Source of the DNA: Pedobacter fastidiosus
GTDB taxonomy: Bacteria > Bacteroidota > Bacteroidia > Sphingobacteriales > Sphingobacteriaceae
Length of the DNA stretch: 64,000 nt
Direction of reading: 5' to 3'
Assembly: GCF_014306625.1 (NCBI RefSeq)
Contig: NZ_JACRYL010000009.1
Coordinates: forward strand, 168,844 to 232,843
The notes beneath the pieces are model-generated. The model was not told the origin of the DNA. It saw nothing but the letters and a program-made list of their open reading frames with translations, and did not search any database. How positions within the stretch are numbered: position 1 is the stretch's first letter; each line of letters starts with the position of its first letter. Both the position numbers and the translations under genes were made by a program. Shown here piece by piece: positions 17,692-26,712 of this stretch.

Positions 17692-18963
17692 ATGCTGCAA
17701 GTTAACTATATCCGCGAAAATAGAGAGAAAGTTTTAGAACGTTTAAGTGTCCGTAATTTTAAACAACCAGAATTGGTAGATGAGATCATTAAAATTGATG
17801 AAGATCGTCGCCAAACTCAAACTTCCTTGGATAGTCTTTCTGCAGAAGCAAATGCAGCCGCAAAACAAATCGGCGATTTAATGCGTGCGGGAAAAAAGGA
17901 TGAAGCAGAAGCTATAAAAGCCCAAACTACAAGCCATAAAGAAAACATTAAAAACCTTACAGAAAAGTTAACAGAACTGGAAACAGCGCAGTTTAACTTA
18001 GTTGTGCAGTTGCCAAATTTGCCATATAGTTTAGTACCAAAGGGATCTACCGCCGAAGAGAATGAAGTGGTTTATCTTCATGGTGCACCAGCAGAATTAC
18101 CTACGAAAGCTTTACCGCATTGGGAATTGGCTGCAAAATATGATATTATAGATTTTGAACTGGGCGTTAAAATAACCGGTGCAGGTTTTCCGGTTTACAA
18201 AGGAAAAGGTGCAAGATTACAACGTGCGTTAATTAATTTCTTTTTAGATCACGCTACGGCTGCGGGTTATAAGGAAATGCAAGTGCCACACCTAGTAAAT
18301 GCAGCTTCTGGTTTTGGAACAGGACAATTGCCAGATAAAGAAGGACAGATGTATCATTCAACTGTTGATGATTTATATCTAATTCCAACAGCTGAGGTTC
18401 CGGTTACCAATTTATATAGAGATGTAATTGTTAAAGAAGAACATTTGCCAATTAAAAACACCGCGTACACGCCATGTTTCCGTAGAGAAGCAGGTTCTTA
18501 TGGCGCTCATGTTCGTGGTTTAAATCGCCTGCATCAATTTGATAAAGTAGAAGTTGTGCAGATTACGCATCCAGATAAATCTTATGAAACTTTGGAAGAT
18601 ATGAGCAAATACGTTCAATCTTTATTGCAGGAATTAGGGTTGCATTACCGCGTTTTGCGTTTATGTGGTGGCGATATGGGCTTTACTTCAGCCATGACCT
18701 ATGACATGGAAGTTTGGAGTGCGGCACAAGAGCGCTGGTTAGAGGTTTCATCGGTATCAAATTTCGAAACCTATCAGGCAAACCGTTTAAAGCTTCGTTT
18801 CAAAGGGAAAGAAGGTAAAGCACAACTTGCACACACTTTAAATGGAAGTGCTTTGGCATTGCCTCGTATTGTGGCTTCAATTTTAGAGAACTACCAAACT
18901 GAAAACGGAATTAAAATTCCAGAAGCTTTAGTGAAATATACAGGATTTGATATGATTGATTAA
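17692..18963 (+). CDS. serS: Seryl-tRNA synthetase
   Basis: SerS charges tRNA-Ser. The 423-residue protein has the N-terminal coiled-coil arm (about 25-105, rich in Lys/Glu/Ala) that grips the tRNA long variable arm. The class II catalytic core shows motif 2 FRREAGSYGAHVRGLNRLHQF-like residues and motif 3 around LNGSALALPRIVASILE. The serine-binding TAEVPVTN is also present. It is a stand-alone gene bracketed by two copies of one palindromic repeat family. Confidence 0.97.
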   Translation: MLQVNYIRENREKVLERLSVRNFKQPELVDEIIKIDEDRRQTQTSLDSLSAEANAAAKQIGDLMRAGKKDEAEAIKAQTTSHKENIKNLTEKLTELETAQFNLVVQLPNLPYSLVPKGSTAEENEVVYLHGAPAELPTKALPHWELAAKYDIIDFELGVKITGAGFPVYKGKGARLQRALINFFLDHATAAGYKEMQVPHLVNAASGFGTGQLPDKEGQMYHSTVDDLYLIPTAEVPVTNLYRDVIVKEEHLPIKNTAYTPCFRREAGSYGAHVRGLNRLHQFDKVEVVQITHPDKSYETLEDMSKYVQSLLQELGLHYRVLRLCGGDMGFTSAMTYDMEVWSAAQERWLEVSSVSNFETYQANRLKLRFKGKEGKAQLAHTLNGSALALPRIVASILENYQTENGIKIPEALVKYTGFDMID

Positions 18964-18978
18964 CTATAAATAATTCAT

Positions 18979-19042
18979 TATTGCGAGGTACGAAGCAATC
19001 TTATTACTTTGGGTTTGAATAGTAAACGACCTCGCAATGACG
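18979..19042. repeat. Second copy of the CGTCATTGCGAGG-type repeat
   Basis: TTGCGAGG (18981-18988) and CCTCGCAA (19030-19037) form the outer stem, and GAAGCAATCTT is shared with the copy before serS. The central part has diverged. Confidence 0.65.
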
Positions 19043-19060
19043 GAAAATTCCAACGAACAA

Positions 19061-19095
19061 AAAAAGCTTTGCATCACTGCAAAGCTTTTTGTTTT
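19061..19095. terminator. Bidirectional terminator between serS and the 103-residue protein gene
   Basis: AAAAAGCTTTGC (19061-19072) and GCAAAGCTTTTT (19079-19090) are perfect complements with a six-base loop. A-rich and T-rich flanks serve both convergent genes. Confidence 0.85.
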
Positions 19096-19126
19096 TTATA
19101 GGTAGGTAATTTGTATTTTGTTCTGA

Positions 19127-19438
19127 TTACAAAATCAAGATCAATAATAAGATGATGATGATAATTGCACCAACTGAAAGATAAACGCCACCAGAAACTG
19201 CACGAGCTTGATTTTTCATCTCTCTTAATTCTTTACGCAAAGCCTTACGTTCTGATTGTGTCAAGTTAGATTTATCCATGTCTCTAATTTCTTCAACACG
19301 GGTTTTAATTCTTTCTAATTGAGCCGATTGTTCAGCTGTTAACTCAGTTGGATTTTTTGCAGGCTTAGCAGCTTGAGCTGAATTAAAACTAATGCCTAAA
19401 GTAAAAATCAGGGCTAAAGTGTAAATAAATTTTTTCAT
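19127..19438 (-). CDS. Small secreted/membrane protein of unknown function
   Basis: The 103-residue product has a signal peptide (MKKFIYTLALIFTLGISFNSAQA), a charged Lys/Arg/Glu-rich helical middle (about 35-75), and a C-terminal hydrophobic helix of valines, isoleucines and leucines ending LLLILIL. The mature protein should sit in the inner membrane with a short charged periplasmic region. I recognise it only as a common Bacteroidota hypothetical, with no known function. Confidence 0.75.
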   Translation of the reverse strand: MKKFIYTLALIFTLGISFNSAQAAKPAKNPTELTAEQSAQLERIKTRVEEIRDMDKSNLTQSERKALRKELREMKNQARAVSGGVYLSVGAIIIIILLLILIL

Positions 19439-19476
19439 AATATTTTAATTTTTAGTGTTCTTTCACTACATAACAA

Positions 19477-19506
19477 AAAACCTACCAAAATGTGTTGGTA
19501 GGTTTT
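19477..19506 (-). terminator. Terminator downstream of the SIMPL gene
   Basis: AAAACCTACCAA and TTGGTAGGTTTT are perfect complements around a six-base loop. On the minus strand the stem is followed by TTTTTTGTT. Confidence 0.8.
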
Positions 19507-19535
19507 AAAAAGAGTTAATTTAAATGTTAAATCGG

Positions 19536-20228
19536 TTATTTAATTTCAAAAACGGTATTTACAGTGAAATTCAGCTTAATTTTTTTGAAATCTAATTCAG
19601 CAGATTCTTGGCCACCGGCCATATCCGATTTCAACATTCTCACATTACTGTATGTTGCTTGCGGCATAGCGCCATCACCACCATCCTGAATATCGATAAC
19701 GCCACCCAATTTATCACCCAAGGCCTCAACCATATAAGTAGCTTTTGCCTTTGCGGCTAAAATGGCCTTAATTTTAAGCTCCTTTTTCAAGCTTTCCATT
19801 TTAGAATAATCATAGCTTTCTATATTGGTATTTTCAATGCCCTTAACATCAATGGCGCCAATAATGTCATTAAACTTATTTAAGTCGCTTACTTTTAAAC
19901 GGTATTGTTTGCTCGCCAGAAAATCTGGATTTTTCTTTTTCTCTGTGGCGTAATTCCAGCTGCTTAAATTGCTAATGGTTAAGTTTTCTTTTGCAATCCC
20001 TGCCTTTTGAACTGCTGCGTAAAGTTGATTTTCTAAATCAGTAATCTCTACTTTTTTCTTTCCGTTTAAATATTCTTTAAGGGAAATGCTGATGTAAATA
20101 ATATCAGGCGTAACTTCTGTTTCTGCAGATCCGCTTACGCTAATTTTCTTGCGTAAATCTACTTGTTGGGCTTTCGCTGTTGATAAACCTAAAAATGCAA
20201 CGAGTGCAATTGCTATTAACTTTTTCAT
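19536..20228 (-). CDS. SIMPL (DUF541) domain secreted protein
   Basis: The protein of about 230 residues starts MKKLIAIALVAFLGLSTAKA, a clear signal peptide. It then has the SIMPL domain opening KISVSGSAETEVTPDIIYISI and the repeated alpha-beta pattern to the end. SIMPL proteins are periplasmic or outer-membrane associated and related to BP26 and the YggE stress protein; a biochemical role is not settled. I start at 20228, because an upstream extension would precede the signal peptide with non-conserved residues. Confidence 0.88.
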   Translation of the reverse strand: MKKLIAIALVAFLGLSTAKAQQVDLRKKISVSGSAETEVTPDIIYISISLKEYLNGKKKVEITDLENQLYAAVQKAGIAKENLTISNLSSWNYATEKKKNPDFLASKQYRLKVSDLNKFNDIIGAIDVKGIENTNIESYDYSKMESLKKELKIKAILAAKAKATYMVEALGDKLGGVIDIQDGGDGAMPQATYSNVRMLKSDMAGGQESAELDFKKIKLNFTVNTVFEIK

Positions 20229-20400
20229 AATGTATTTTTCTTTGTGTGTACTGTAATGATGTACGCAGTGCACAAATTCCACACCGAGATTTAAATAATT
20301 TTTATTTTTTTGAAATTAGCCTTGATAATCAATGCATAAAGCTGTGCCTAAAGTTATCCCATCAAACCCGGTTTAAGAAATAAATGTTTATTAATATTTT

Positions 20401-20530
20401 GGGCGCTTTAATACGTGGAAAAGCCACCCCTTTGGGGCTGTATGCGATATCTTTTTGGCAGAAAAATCCAAAAAGGATGTTGCTCCCATTGTTAACGCGA
20501 GCAGCTCTTTTAAAATGCTATAACTGCATT
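20401..20530. repeat. Interspersed repeat, GGGC...TTTTTGGCAGAAAAATCCAAAAAGG type
   Basis: The gap 20229-20742 holds no convincing gene. Its core CTTTTTGGCAGAAAAATCCA and following AAAAGGAT form an imperfect palindrome. A diverged copy occurs at 42453-42550 (TTTTTTGAAGAAAAATCAAA). The flanks contain CCACCCCTTTGGGGCTG, another short palindrome. Confidence 0.55.
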
Positions 20531-20742
20531 TATTTTGTAGAACAAAGGTTAGTCGCTTTCTGAAAATTAGATACTTAGAGCGGAATTAACTATGAAATAG
20601 AAAGAAAAATTATGCGCAAGGTTTTATTCTTAAATAGACGGAATTATAAATGGTTATAAAACCTAGCGCAGCAGAACAAATTTTCTGCAGAATTTTTATC
20701 ATGTTTTGCAATTGGGATTGCAAAAAGAGAATTGTGAGATTA

Positions 20743-21195
20743 TTAAACCTTCGATACTTTAACAGCAGTTGGACCTTTTTGTCCCATTTCCACTTCAAAA
20801 GTTACTTTATCGCCTTCTTTAATTTGAGTTACCAAACCGTTAGCGTGAACAAAAATACTATCTTGAGTTTCAGTGTTTTTAATAAAACCGTAACCTTTGC
20901 TATCGTTAAAGAAAGTAACTGTTCCTTTTTTAATAGGGTTTTCGTCGATTATATCTTCTTGTCTTGTAATACCAATTTGTACATCCTCAATGTTGAATAC
21001 TTTCTTCTTTTTCGGATCTGGTGGAGTAGACGAAATGTTACCATTTTCATCAACGTATGCAAACATTTCTTCAAGAGCTAAACCTTTTTTTGCATTAGAT
21101 TGACGCTCTTCTTTTTTCTCTTGTTTGTCTTTTTGTTTTTTTAATCGTTTTTTTTCGTTCTCTTTTTTACTGTAAGTTGCTTGAGATTTAGCCAT
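20743..21195 (-). CDS. Cold-shock-domain protein with charged N-terminal extension
   Basis: The 150-residue protein ends in a cold-shock domain (about 87-150) with both RNA-binding motifs: KGYGFI (RNP1) and DSIFVH (RNP2). The first 40 residues are extremely rich in Lys, Glu and Gln (KKENEKKRLKKQKDKQEKKE), likely a disordered or helical nucleic-acid-binding tail. A GLALEEMFAYVDENGNIS segment links the two. This architecture is typical of Bacteroidota; it probably acts as an RNA chaperone. Confidence 0.9.
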   Translation of the reverse strand: MAKSQATYSKKENEKKRLKKQKDKQEKKEERQSNAKKGLALEEMFAYVDENGNISSTPPDPKKKKVFNIEDVQIGITRQEDIIDENPIKKGTVTFFNDSKGYGFIKNTETQDSIFVHANGLVTQIKEGDKVTFEVEMGQKGPTAVKVSKV

Positions 21196-21366
21196 ATTTT
21201 ATTTAATTGTTTTGTTTTATGCGTGACGAGAATGTCAGAATTATACAAATATAACAATACTAAAGCAGAAATACGATTTTATTCCAAAAGGTGATGCGTT
21301 AGAATTGGTCAAACGAATGCCATAACTTTTATATATACAGCAAGTTAAGTTCGCAAAAGGATCTAT

Positions 21367-21900
21367 TTAACTCTTGTTCCAGTTTGTTTTATCTACCTGA
21401 TAAATAAAGTTCAGTTTAATGTCTTCACCATAATAAGCAACCTCGAGCTCACCAATTTTTGATGCACCTAATTTTTCTGTTGCTTTTTGCGAACGGAAAT
21501 TTGTTGCGCCAATGTGCAGAATTATTTTATCTACAAACTGAAAGGCGTAATCGAGCATTAATTTTTTTAATGCAGCGTTGTGGCCTTTTCCCCAAAAATC
21601 TCTTCCGATAAAAGTATAACCCACTGCAACAGAACTATTTTCTTCGTCTAATTCGTAATACCTCGAACTGCCAACTACATTACCAGTTTCCTTATCGTAA
21701 ACAATAAAGGCTCCTTTAGATTCTAAAGCGCCCTTAAAAAAGGTTTGAAAAACATCTCGCTGATAACGATTTTTATTTGGATGTTGTTCCCAAACCAAAG
21801 GATCGGAAGCTACAGCATATAAAGCTTCAAAATCTTCTTCTTTTAGTGGAACAACTTTAATTAAATCGTTTTCTAAAGTCGGTTGTAAATCGAAATCCAT
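21367..21900 (-). CDS. GNAT family N-acetyltransferase (RimJ/RimL-like)
   Basis: The 177-residue protein opens LQPTLENDLIKVVPLKEEDFEALYAVA and contains VGYTFIGRDFWGKGHNAALKKLMLDYAF, the acetyl-CoA binding segment with the Gly-rich turn. The late NFRSQKATEKLGASKIG is typical of the RimJ/RimL-like group that acetylates protein or small-molecule amines. The substrate is unknown. It is a monocistronic gene on the minus strand. Confidence 0.88.
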   Translation of the reverse strand: MDFDLQPTLENDLIKVVPLKEEDFEALYAVASDPLVWEQHPNKNRYQRDVFQTFFKGALESKGAFIVYDKETGNVVGSSRYYELDEENSSVAVGYTFIGRDFWGKGHNAALKKLMLDYAFQFVDKIILHIGATNFRSQKATEKLGASKIGELEVAYYGEDIKLNFIYQVDKTNWNKS

Positions 21901-21909
21901 ATTATTTTA

Positions 21910-21941
21910 TATTAAAAACGGCTGGCGAGAAGGCCAGCCGT
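21910..21941 (-). terminator. Terminator downstream of fabV
   Basis: ACGGCTGGC (21918-21926) and GCCAGCCGT (21933-21941) form a GC-rich nine-pair stem with a six-base loop. TTTTAAT follows on the minus strand. Confidence 0.8.
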
Positions 21942-21971
21942 GTAAATTTATAATGTTTGCTAATTAGTAGT

Positions 21972-22021
21972 GTCATTCTGAGCCTGTTGAAGAGCTTTAA
22001 GTGCATTTCGATAGGCTCAAT
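21972..22021. repeat. Interspersed repeat, GTCATTCTGAGC type
   Basis: This starts GTCATTCTGAGCCTGTTGAA and ends CGATAGGCTCAA, so GAGCCT and AGGCTC form an imperfect palindrome. It lies between the fabV terminator and the fabV stop codon. Confidence 0.5.
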
Positions 22022-22025
22022 TTAG

Positions 22026-23219
22026 TTAATCTACCAATCCTTCAATAGCTACAACTTCATTTGCTTCTTTTTGATAGTCAACTTGATCAATTTCGAAGCC
22101 GAATAAACTCAAGAAATCAGATCTGTAACCCGGTAAATCACCAATTGAAGGCAAAGTCTCTGTTGTTGCTGCTTTCCACAGTTCGGCAACTTTAGCCTGA
22201 ACATCTTCACGCATTTCCCAATCGTCTATTCTAATTCTACCTTGTTTATCTACAGGAACAGGACTTCCAGTGTATAATCTATCGGCGTATAACCGTTGTA
22301 TTTGCTCAATCGTTCCTTCATGAATTCCTTCTGCTTTCATCACTTTGTATAATAATGAAATATATAATGGAATTACTGGAATGGCCGAACTTGCTTGCGT
22401 AACCAGAGCTTTATTTACCGAAACGTAAGCTTTACCATCAATATCTTTTAATTTATCGCTGATTTTAAAAGCCGTTGCTTCTAAATCATCTTTTGCTCTT
22501 CCAATTGTTCCCTTACGGTAAACAGCTTCAGTTAAAGATGGGCCGATATACGAATATGCAACGGTAGTAGCGCCTTCAGCCAATAAGTTTTCAGCTTTTA
22601 AAGCATCAATCCACATTGCCCAATCTTCGCCACCCATTACGGCAACAGTATTTGCAATATCTTCTTCGTTAGCTGGTTCGATAGAGATTTCGGTGACATT
22701 GCCCGTATGAAAATCTACCGTTTTATTCGTGTATGTTCCGCCAATTGGTTTTAATGTAGAACGATGCAAAACCTCAGTATCTGGATGCTTTCTCACCGGA
22801 GAAGCCAAACTGTAAATTACTAAATCAACCTGACCCAAATCTGCCTTGATGGTTGCTAAGGTTTTTTCTTTTATTTCTTTTGAAAAAGCATCGCCATTTA
22901 TACTTTTAGCATATAAACCAACTGCATGTGCTTCTTTTTCGAAAGCCGCACTATTGTACCAACCTGGTGATGCTGTTTTGCCTTCAGATGGCGCTTTTTC
23001 GAAAAACACCCCAATTGTTGCTGCGCCTGACCCATAAGCAGCCGTAATTCTTGAAGCTAGACCAAAGCCTGTTGAAGCTCCAATTACCAATACTTTTTTA
23101 GGGCCGTTTATAGCACCTTTTGATTTTACATATTCAATTTGATTCTTTACGTTTTGAGCGCAACCATCTGGATGTGCTGTTAAACAAATAAAGCCCCTCA
23201 TTCTCGGTTCAATAATCAT
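22026..23219 (-). CDS. fabV: Enoyl-ACP/trans-2-enoyl-CoA reductase, FabV type
   Basis: FabV reduces the enoyl intermediate of fatty-acid elongation with NADH and is intrinsically resistant to triclosan. The 397-residue length is characteristic, much longer than FabI. The N terminus MIIEPRMRGFICLTAHPDGC is a family hallmark. It is followed by the Rossmann loop VLVIGASTGFGLASR, the DLVIYSLASPVR strand, and the active-site region around YSYIGPSLTEAVYRKGTIG. No fabI is visible in the window. Confidence 0.95.
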   Translation of the reverse strand: MIIEPRMRGFICLTAHPDGCAQNVKNQIEYVKSKGAINGPKKVLVIGASTGFGLASRITAAYGSGAATIGVFFEKAPSEGKTASPGWYNSAAFEKEAHAVGLYAKSINGDAFSKEIKEKTLATIKADLGQVDLVIYSLASPVRKHPDTEVLHRSTLKPIGGTYTNKTVDFHTGNVTEISIEPANEEDIANTVAVMGGEDWAMWIDALKAENLLAEGATTVAYSYIGPSLTEAVYRKGTIGRAKDDLEATAFKISDKLKDIDGKAYVSVNKALVTQASSAIPVIPLYISLLYKVMKAEGIHEGTIEQIQRLYADRLYTGSPVPVDKQGRIRIDDWEMREDVQAKVAELWKAATTETLPSIGDLPGYRSDFLSLFGFEIDQVDYQKEANEVVAIEGLVD

Positions 23220-23382
23220 TTTGTTTTTGATTTTATGTTTTGTAATATCAGATCTGATGGAATTTTAAGGAATTAAATCCTCTTCTATTAAGCAAATCTT
23301 TAACGAAGATAAATTTTTAATCGCTTACCGCTAAATGAAATTTAAATAAAGCATCTTTAATTAGGTAGATTGAATTATAAAT

Positions 23383-23412
23383 TTTGTCTTTATTATTTTT
23401 CCCTTATTTTCG
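23383..23412 (+). promoter_or_regulatory. Promoter of the DUF2490 gene
   Basis: TTTG (23383-23386), an 18-base spacer, then TATTTTCG (23405-23412) closely match the Bacteroidota consensus TTTG-N19-TAnnTTTG. The start codon lies 30 bases further on. Confidence 0.6.
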
Positions 23413-23442
23413 CAAGCACAGATAAGATAAGCCGGATTACCT

Positions 23443-24189
23443 ATGAAAAGAATATTTATACTCTTTATAATATGCTTATTTGCCTTTTTTAAGGTAAATG
23501 CACAAACTCAACATCAAAGTTCAGGATGGTTATTTTTCTTAAACAGCACAAAGTTTAGCGATAAATGGGGTTTGCATTTAGATGTACAAGTACGCTCTGC
23601 AGATAATTGGGATCACGTTCGGAATACATTATTTAGACCTGGCTTAACTTATTACATCAGCAAAAATCAAAATGTTACTTTAGGTTATCTTCTTGCACAA
23701 ACCTATTTTACGGATCTAAATCTTTTTGATACAACACCGGGCGTTATTGTAAAATCTACAATAAATGAACACCGCATTTGGGAACAGTATATTTTAAATC
23801 ATAAAATTAAATCGGTTTTTGCCACGCAAAGGTTTAGATTGGAGCAACGTTTTGTGGAACGTAATTTTGTTTCTGTCAACACAGATCCAGATTATTTTTC
23901 TCAGCGTTTCCGTTATTTCTTCAGGTTGATTCAGCCATTACAAAAAATACAGCCAACTTTTACAAAAGGAGCTTTCGTGGCCTTACAAAACGAAGTATTT
24001 TTGAATATCCAAAATAAAGAAAAGGTAAATAACAGTGTTTTCGATCAAAACAGATTATATCTAGCGGTTGGATATCGGTTTTCAAAATCTTTTGATTTAG
24101 AGGCTGGTTACTTAAATCAGGCGCAGCATGGAGCACAAAATAATACGATAAACAATGTTGTTCAATTGGCTATTTACACGCGGTTTTAA
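23443..24189 (+). CDS. DUF2490 outer-membrane protein
   Basis: The 248-residue protein has a signal peptide (MKRIFILFIICLFAFFKVNA). Beta-strand repeats typical of DUF2490 follow: GWLFFLNSTKFSDKWGLHLD, the RNTLFRPGLTYYI segment, HRIWEQYILNH and RFRLEQRFVER. The C-terminal VVQLAIYTRF ends in Phe, as expected for an outer-membrane barrel. Function is unknown; an annular outer-membrane channel or structural role is a guess. Confidence 0.85.
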   Translation: MKRIFILFIICLFAFFKVNAQTQHQSSGWLFFLNSTKFSDKWGLHLDVQVRSADNWDHVRNTLFRPGLTYYISKNQNVTLGYLLAQTYFTDLNLFDTTPGVIVKSTINEHRIWEQYILNHKIKSVFATQRFRLEQRFVERNFVSVNTDPDYFSQRFRYFFRLIQPLQKIQPTFTKGAFVALQNEVFLNIQNKEKVNNSVFDQNRLYLAVGYRFSKSFDLEAGYLNQAQHGAQNNTINNVVQLAIYTRF

Positions 24190-24273
24190 TGATTTAAAGT
24201 CATATTCATTAGAGTTGTTTATGCAAATTGTTAAATATTTGTAAATCACGAAGCTTTTTGCTCAATTTGCGCC

Positions 24274-25164
24274 GTGAAAAAAATTTCTATATTATTCTTA
24301 GCGCTTTTATTTGGCAAGCGGATGCAGGCCCAAGAAATTAAAACCTCATCAGTAAATACTGAACCCACTTCTAAAAGTTTATTCAATCCTGAGCATAAAA
24401 GAAATTTTTCTCGTAAAGGCGACTTTTTTTTCCATTGGGGATATAATCACTCTTGGTACGATAAGAGCGATATCCGCTTTCAAGGTCCAAACTACGATTT
24501 TACACTTAAGGATGTGGTTGCTCATGATAGGCAATCAAAATTAAGCTGGGATTACTTAAACCCTGGTTTAATTACTGTACCACAATACAACATTCGTGTA
24601 GGTTATTTTATTAAAGATAATTATAGCATTTCCATTGGATGGGATCATATGAAATATGTAATGGATATTCCTCAAAAAGTTGCAATTACTGGTCACATTG
24701 GGGCAAACATTACTCCAGAAAATGTTCCAACGGGATCTTTAGCAGGCGATTATAATGGACAAACTATCGATGTAAAAGAAAGTATGTTAACTTTTGAGCA
24801 TACTGATGGATTTAATTACGCCAATATAGAAGTAGAGCGTTACGATGATATTTGGGTTGCCCCAGGAGGAAACACATCCTTAACTTTAGAAACTGGTTTA
24901 GGTGGTGGATTGATGATTCCACGATCTGATGTTCGGTTATTTGGTTTAGGTAGAAACAATCATTGGAATATCTCTGGCTATGGGATTTCTGCAAAAATTG
25001 GATTGAAATTTTACGTTTGGAAAAACGTTTATTTACAGAACACAACTAAGTTTGGTGCAACTAATCTGACCCAAATCCACACCACAGGATGGGATGAATA
25101 CGATAAGGCCAGTCAGAAAATTAATTACATAGAAAATATGTGGGTAATAGGCGTTCAGTTCTAA
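24274..25164 (+). CDS. Secreted outer-membrane beta-barrel protein, unknown function
   Basis: The 296-residue product has a signal peptide (MKKISILFLALLFGKRMQA) and a mature region dominated by amphipathic strands, including YNIRVGYFIKDNYSISIGWD. The ending MWVIGVQF has a terminal Phe. FFFHWGYNHSWYDKSDI near residue 52 suggests a lipid-A-palmitoyl or OmpW-sized barrel, but I cannot place it in a family. The start is GTG. A weak TTTG-N20-TCAATTTG promoter abuts it, which would give a leaderless mRNA. Confidence 0.65.
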   Translation: MKKISILFLALLFGKRMQAQEIKTSSVNTEPTSKSLFNPEHKRNFSRKGDFFFHWGYNHSWYDKSDIRFQGPNYDFTLKDVVAHDRQSKLSWDYLNPGLITVPQYNIRVGYFIKDNYSISIGWDHMKYVMDIPQKVAITGHIGANITPENVPTGSLAGDYNGQTIDVKESMLTFEHTDGFNYANIEVERYDDIWVAPGGNTSLTLETGLGGGLMIPRSDVRLFGLGRNNHWNISGYGISAKIGLKFYVWKNVYLQNTTKFGATNLTQIHTTGWDEYDKASQKINYIENMWVIGVQF

Positions 25165-25239
25165 TTTTAAAACCAATTTATATTTAAAAATTCTTTCAAT
25201 ATTGCATCTTCTAAAATTGCAATATTTATGATATAATCG

Positions 25240-25284
25240 ATGGCTTCATTAAAGCAAATGCTTCGATAGAAGCCATTTTTTTTC
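25240..25284 (+). terminator. Terminator after the beta-barrel gene
   Basis: ATGGCTTC (25240-25247) pairs with GAAGCCAT (25269-25276), followed by an eight-base T run. The loop is long but contains a second AAGCAAATGCTT pairing. Confidence 0.7.
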
Positions 25285-25368
25285 TTCATTGATTATTTTA
25301 TCTTGAATTAATTCTATTTTTTGCTGGAGTGAAAACAGTGTTTAATCACTGTTAATTATGGTGGGAAT

Positions 25369-25438
25369 TTTGAAGAAAAAGAAGGGCACATGAAACGAAT
25401 CTCATGCGCCCAAATCTAAATTAACGCTCTCAAGGGCC
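25369..25438 (-). ncRNA. Candidate structured RNA / terminator carrying GAGAGCGTTAATTTAG (site A)
   Basis: On the minus strand, GGCCC (25434-25438) is followed by the 16-mer GAGAGCGTTAATTTAG (25416-25431). Then comes the terminator hairpin GGGCGCATGA (25402-25411) with TCATGTGCCC (25384-25393), and a TTCTTTTTCTTC tract. One stem pair is G-U on the minus strand but A-C on the plus, so the minus strand is the transcribed one. GCCC upstream could instead pair with the first GGGC of the terminator. It lies 123 bases after the histidine kinase stop and may be its 3' end or a separate RNA. Confidence 0.5.
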
Positions 25439-25553
25439 AATATAATGGCTTATATTGTAACTACCAAATCTTTCTTGAAATTTAACATATATATAGATTG
25501 AAATGTTGTTGAGTTTTTAAAGTATAATGTTAATTATTAGGAGCTTAGGTTAA

Positions 25554-26702
25554 TTAATCAATTCTTTTTTTTTGAAGAATTTCCATCTTGCCTTTTTCGC
25601 TTATTATAATTGCTTTTTTTTCTACTCTTATAGTGAGTCTAAATGTTTTATCATCATTTTGATGAAGAAAAGTTGCTTGCGATCCATAGGCGTATTCCAG
25701 CCTATTTTTGATGTTGTTCAATCCAGATGAAAGCCCTGCTCGATGTGGATAAGCCCTAATTGCATTAATGCTTTCTATAACAAGTGCATCATCATCTTGG
25801 TAAACGCTCAGTTCCGCTCTAACTAAATCACTTTGCAAATCGCCATGCTTAAACATATTTTCGAGTACGGTTACCAAAACCAACGGAATAAATGGCAAAT
25901 CTTCCACATCCGGTGCATAGGCGAAACCAGTAAAAATTTTGCCTTCTGTAATTCCATGCAATGAAATGAGATTTTCGCATTGTGCAATTTCCCTTCCCAA
26001 TGAAAGAAAAGTTTTAGTGCCATCTGCAGATGCGGCATAACGCATAACTTCCGAAAGGTATAGCATTGCCTGAGCATCGTTCGGAGAAATGGTCTTTAAT
26101 TTTTGATATAAAAACTCTAAGGTGTTAAATAATAGGTGAGGGTTAATTTGAGCTTGTAAAAGTGCATTTCGAGCTAATGCCAATTGTTTCTCTGTTCTTT
26201 CTTTTTCTAATAAAACTTTAAATCTTTGTTTATCAATGCGTTCTTTCTCTTTTTTCTCCGATAAATAGGTGATTAAATAGTAGTAACCTGTAGAAAAAAA
26301 GACAAAAAATAAGCAACGCCATAAAAGTGCGAATATTCTGATTTTATTAGGTGGGATTTTGATGCCTTGAAAAATATTGGTGTAGGCGTTTATAAAACTG
26401 TCAATATAAAAAACGATAACTACATAGGCCAAAATTTCCAAAGCAATGTATAAAGGCAATTTCCAAATTACATTTTTCGGAAAATGTAAAGCTTTAGCCA
26501 TTAAATAGGCATGGACATAAAAAAGGGTAATATTAAGAAAATAGTGAATAACGTAATTAGGAAAGCTTCCAAATTTGCCTGATATTAACCCAGCAATAAA
26601 AGTTTCCCAAGTGATGTAGAGGGCCCAAGCAATAAAATGAATTTTATATTTTAAGAACAATTTAAGCATTCCCGACTTTTTATCCTTGGTTAGCGAAGTC
26701 AT
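25554..26702 (-). CDS. LytS/YpdA-type sensor histidine kinase
   Basis: The 382-residue protein has four or five N-terminal membrane helices (about 15-150), then a coiled-coil stretch rich in Lys and Glu. The His_kinase domain has the phospho-acceptor motif QINPHLLFNTLEFLYQKL. An ATPase region follows with the N-box LENMFKHGD and the G-box SGLNNIKNRLEYAYG. It pairs with the LytTR response regulator 10 bases upstream. The input signal is unknown. Confidence 0.92.
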   Translation of the reverse strand: MTSLTKDKKSGMLKLFLKYKIHFIAWALYITWETFIAGLISGKFGSFPNYVIHYFLNITLFYVHAYLMAKALHFPKNVIWKLPLYIALEILAYVVIVFYIDSFINAYTNIFQGIKIPPNKIRIFALLWRCLFFVFFSTGYYYLITYLSEKKEKERIDKQRFKVLLEKERTEKQLALARNALLQAQINPHLLFNTLEFLYQKLKTISPNDAQAMLYLSEVMRYAASADGTKTFLSLGREIAQCENLISLHGITEGKIFTGFAYAPDVEDLPFIPLVLVTVLENMFKHGDLQSDLVRAELSVYQDDDALVIESINAIRAYPHRAGLSSGLNNIKNRLEYAYGSQATFLHQNDDKTFRLTIRVEKKAIIISEKGKMEILQKKRID

Positions 26703-26712
26703 ATTATATGTC

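Noticed and set aside
20650..21081. 143-residue plus-strand protein
   Set aside because: It is antisense to the cold-shock-domain gene, which has clear RNP motifs.
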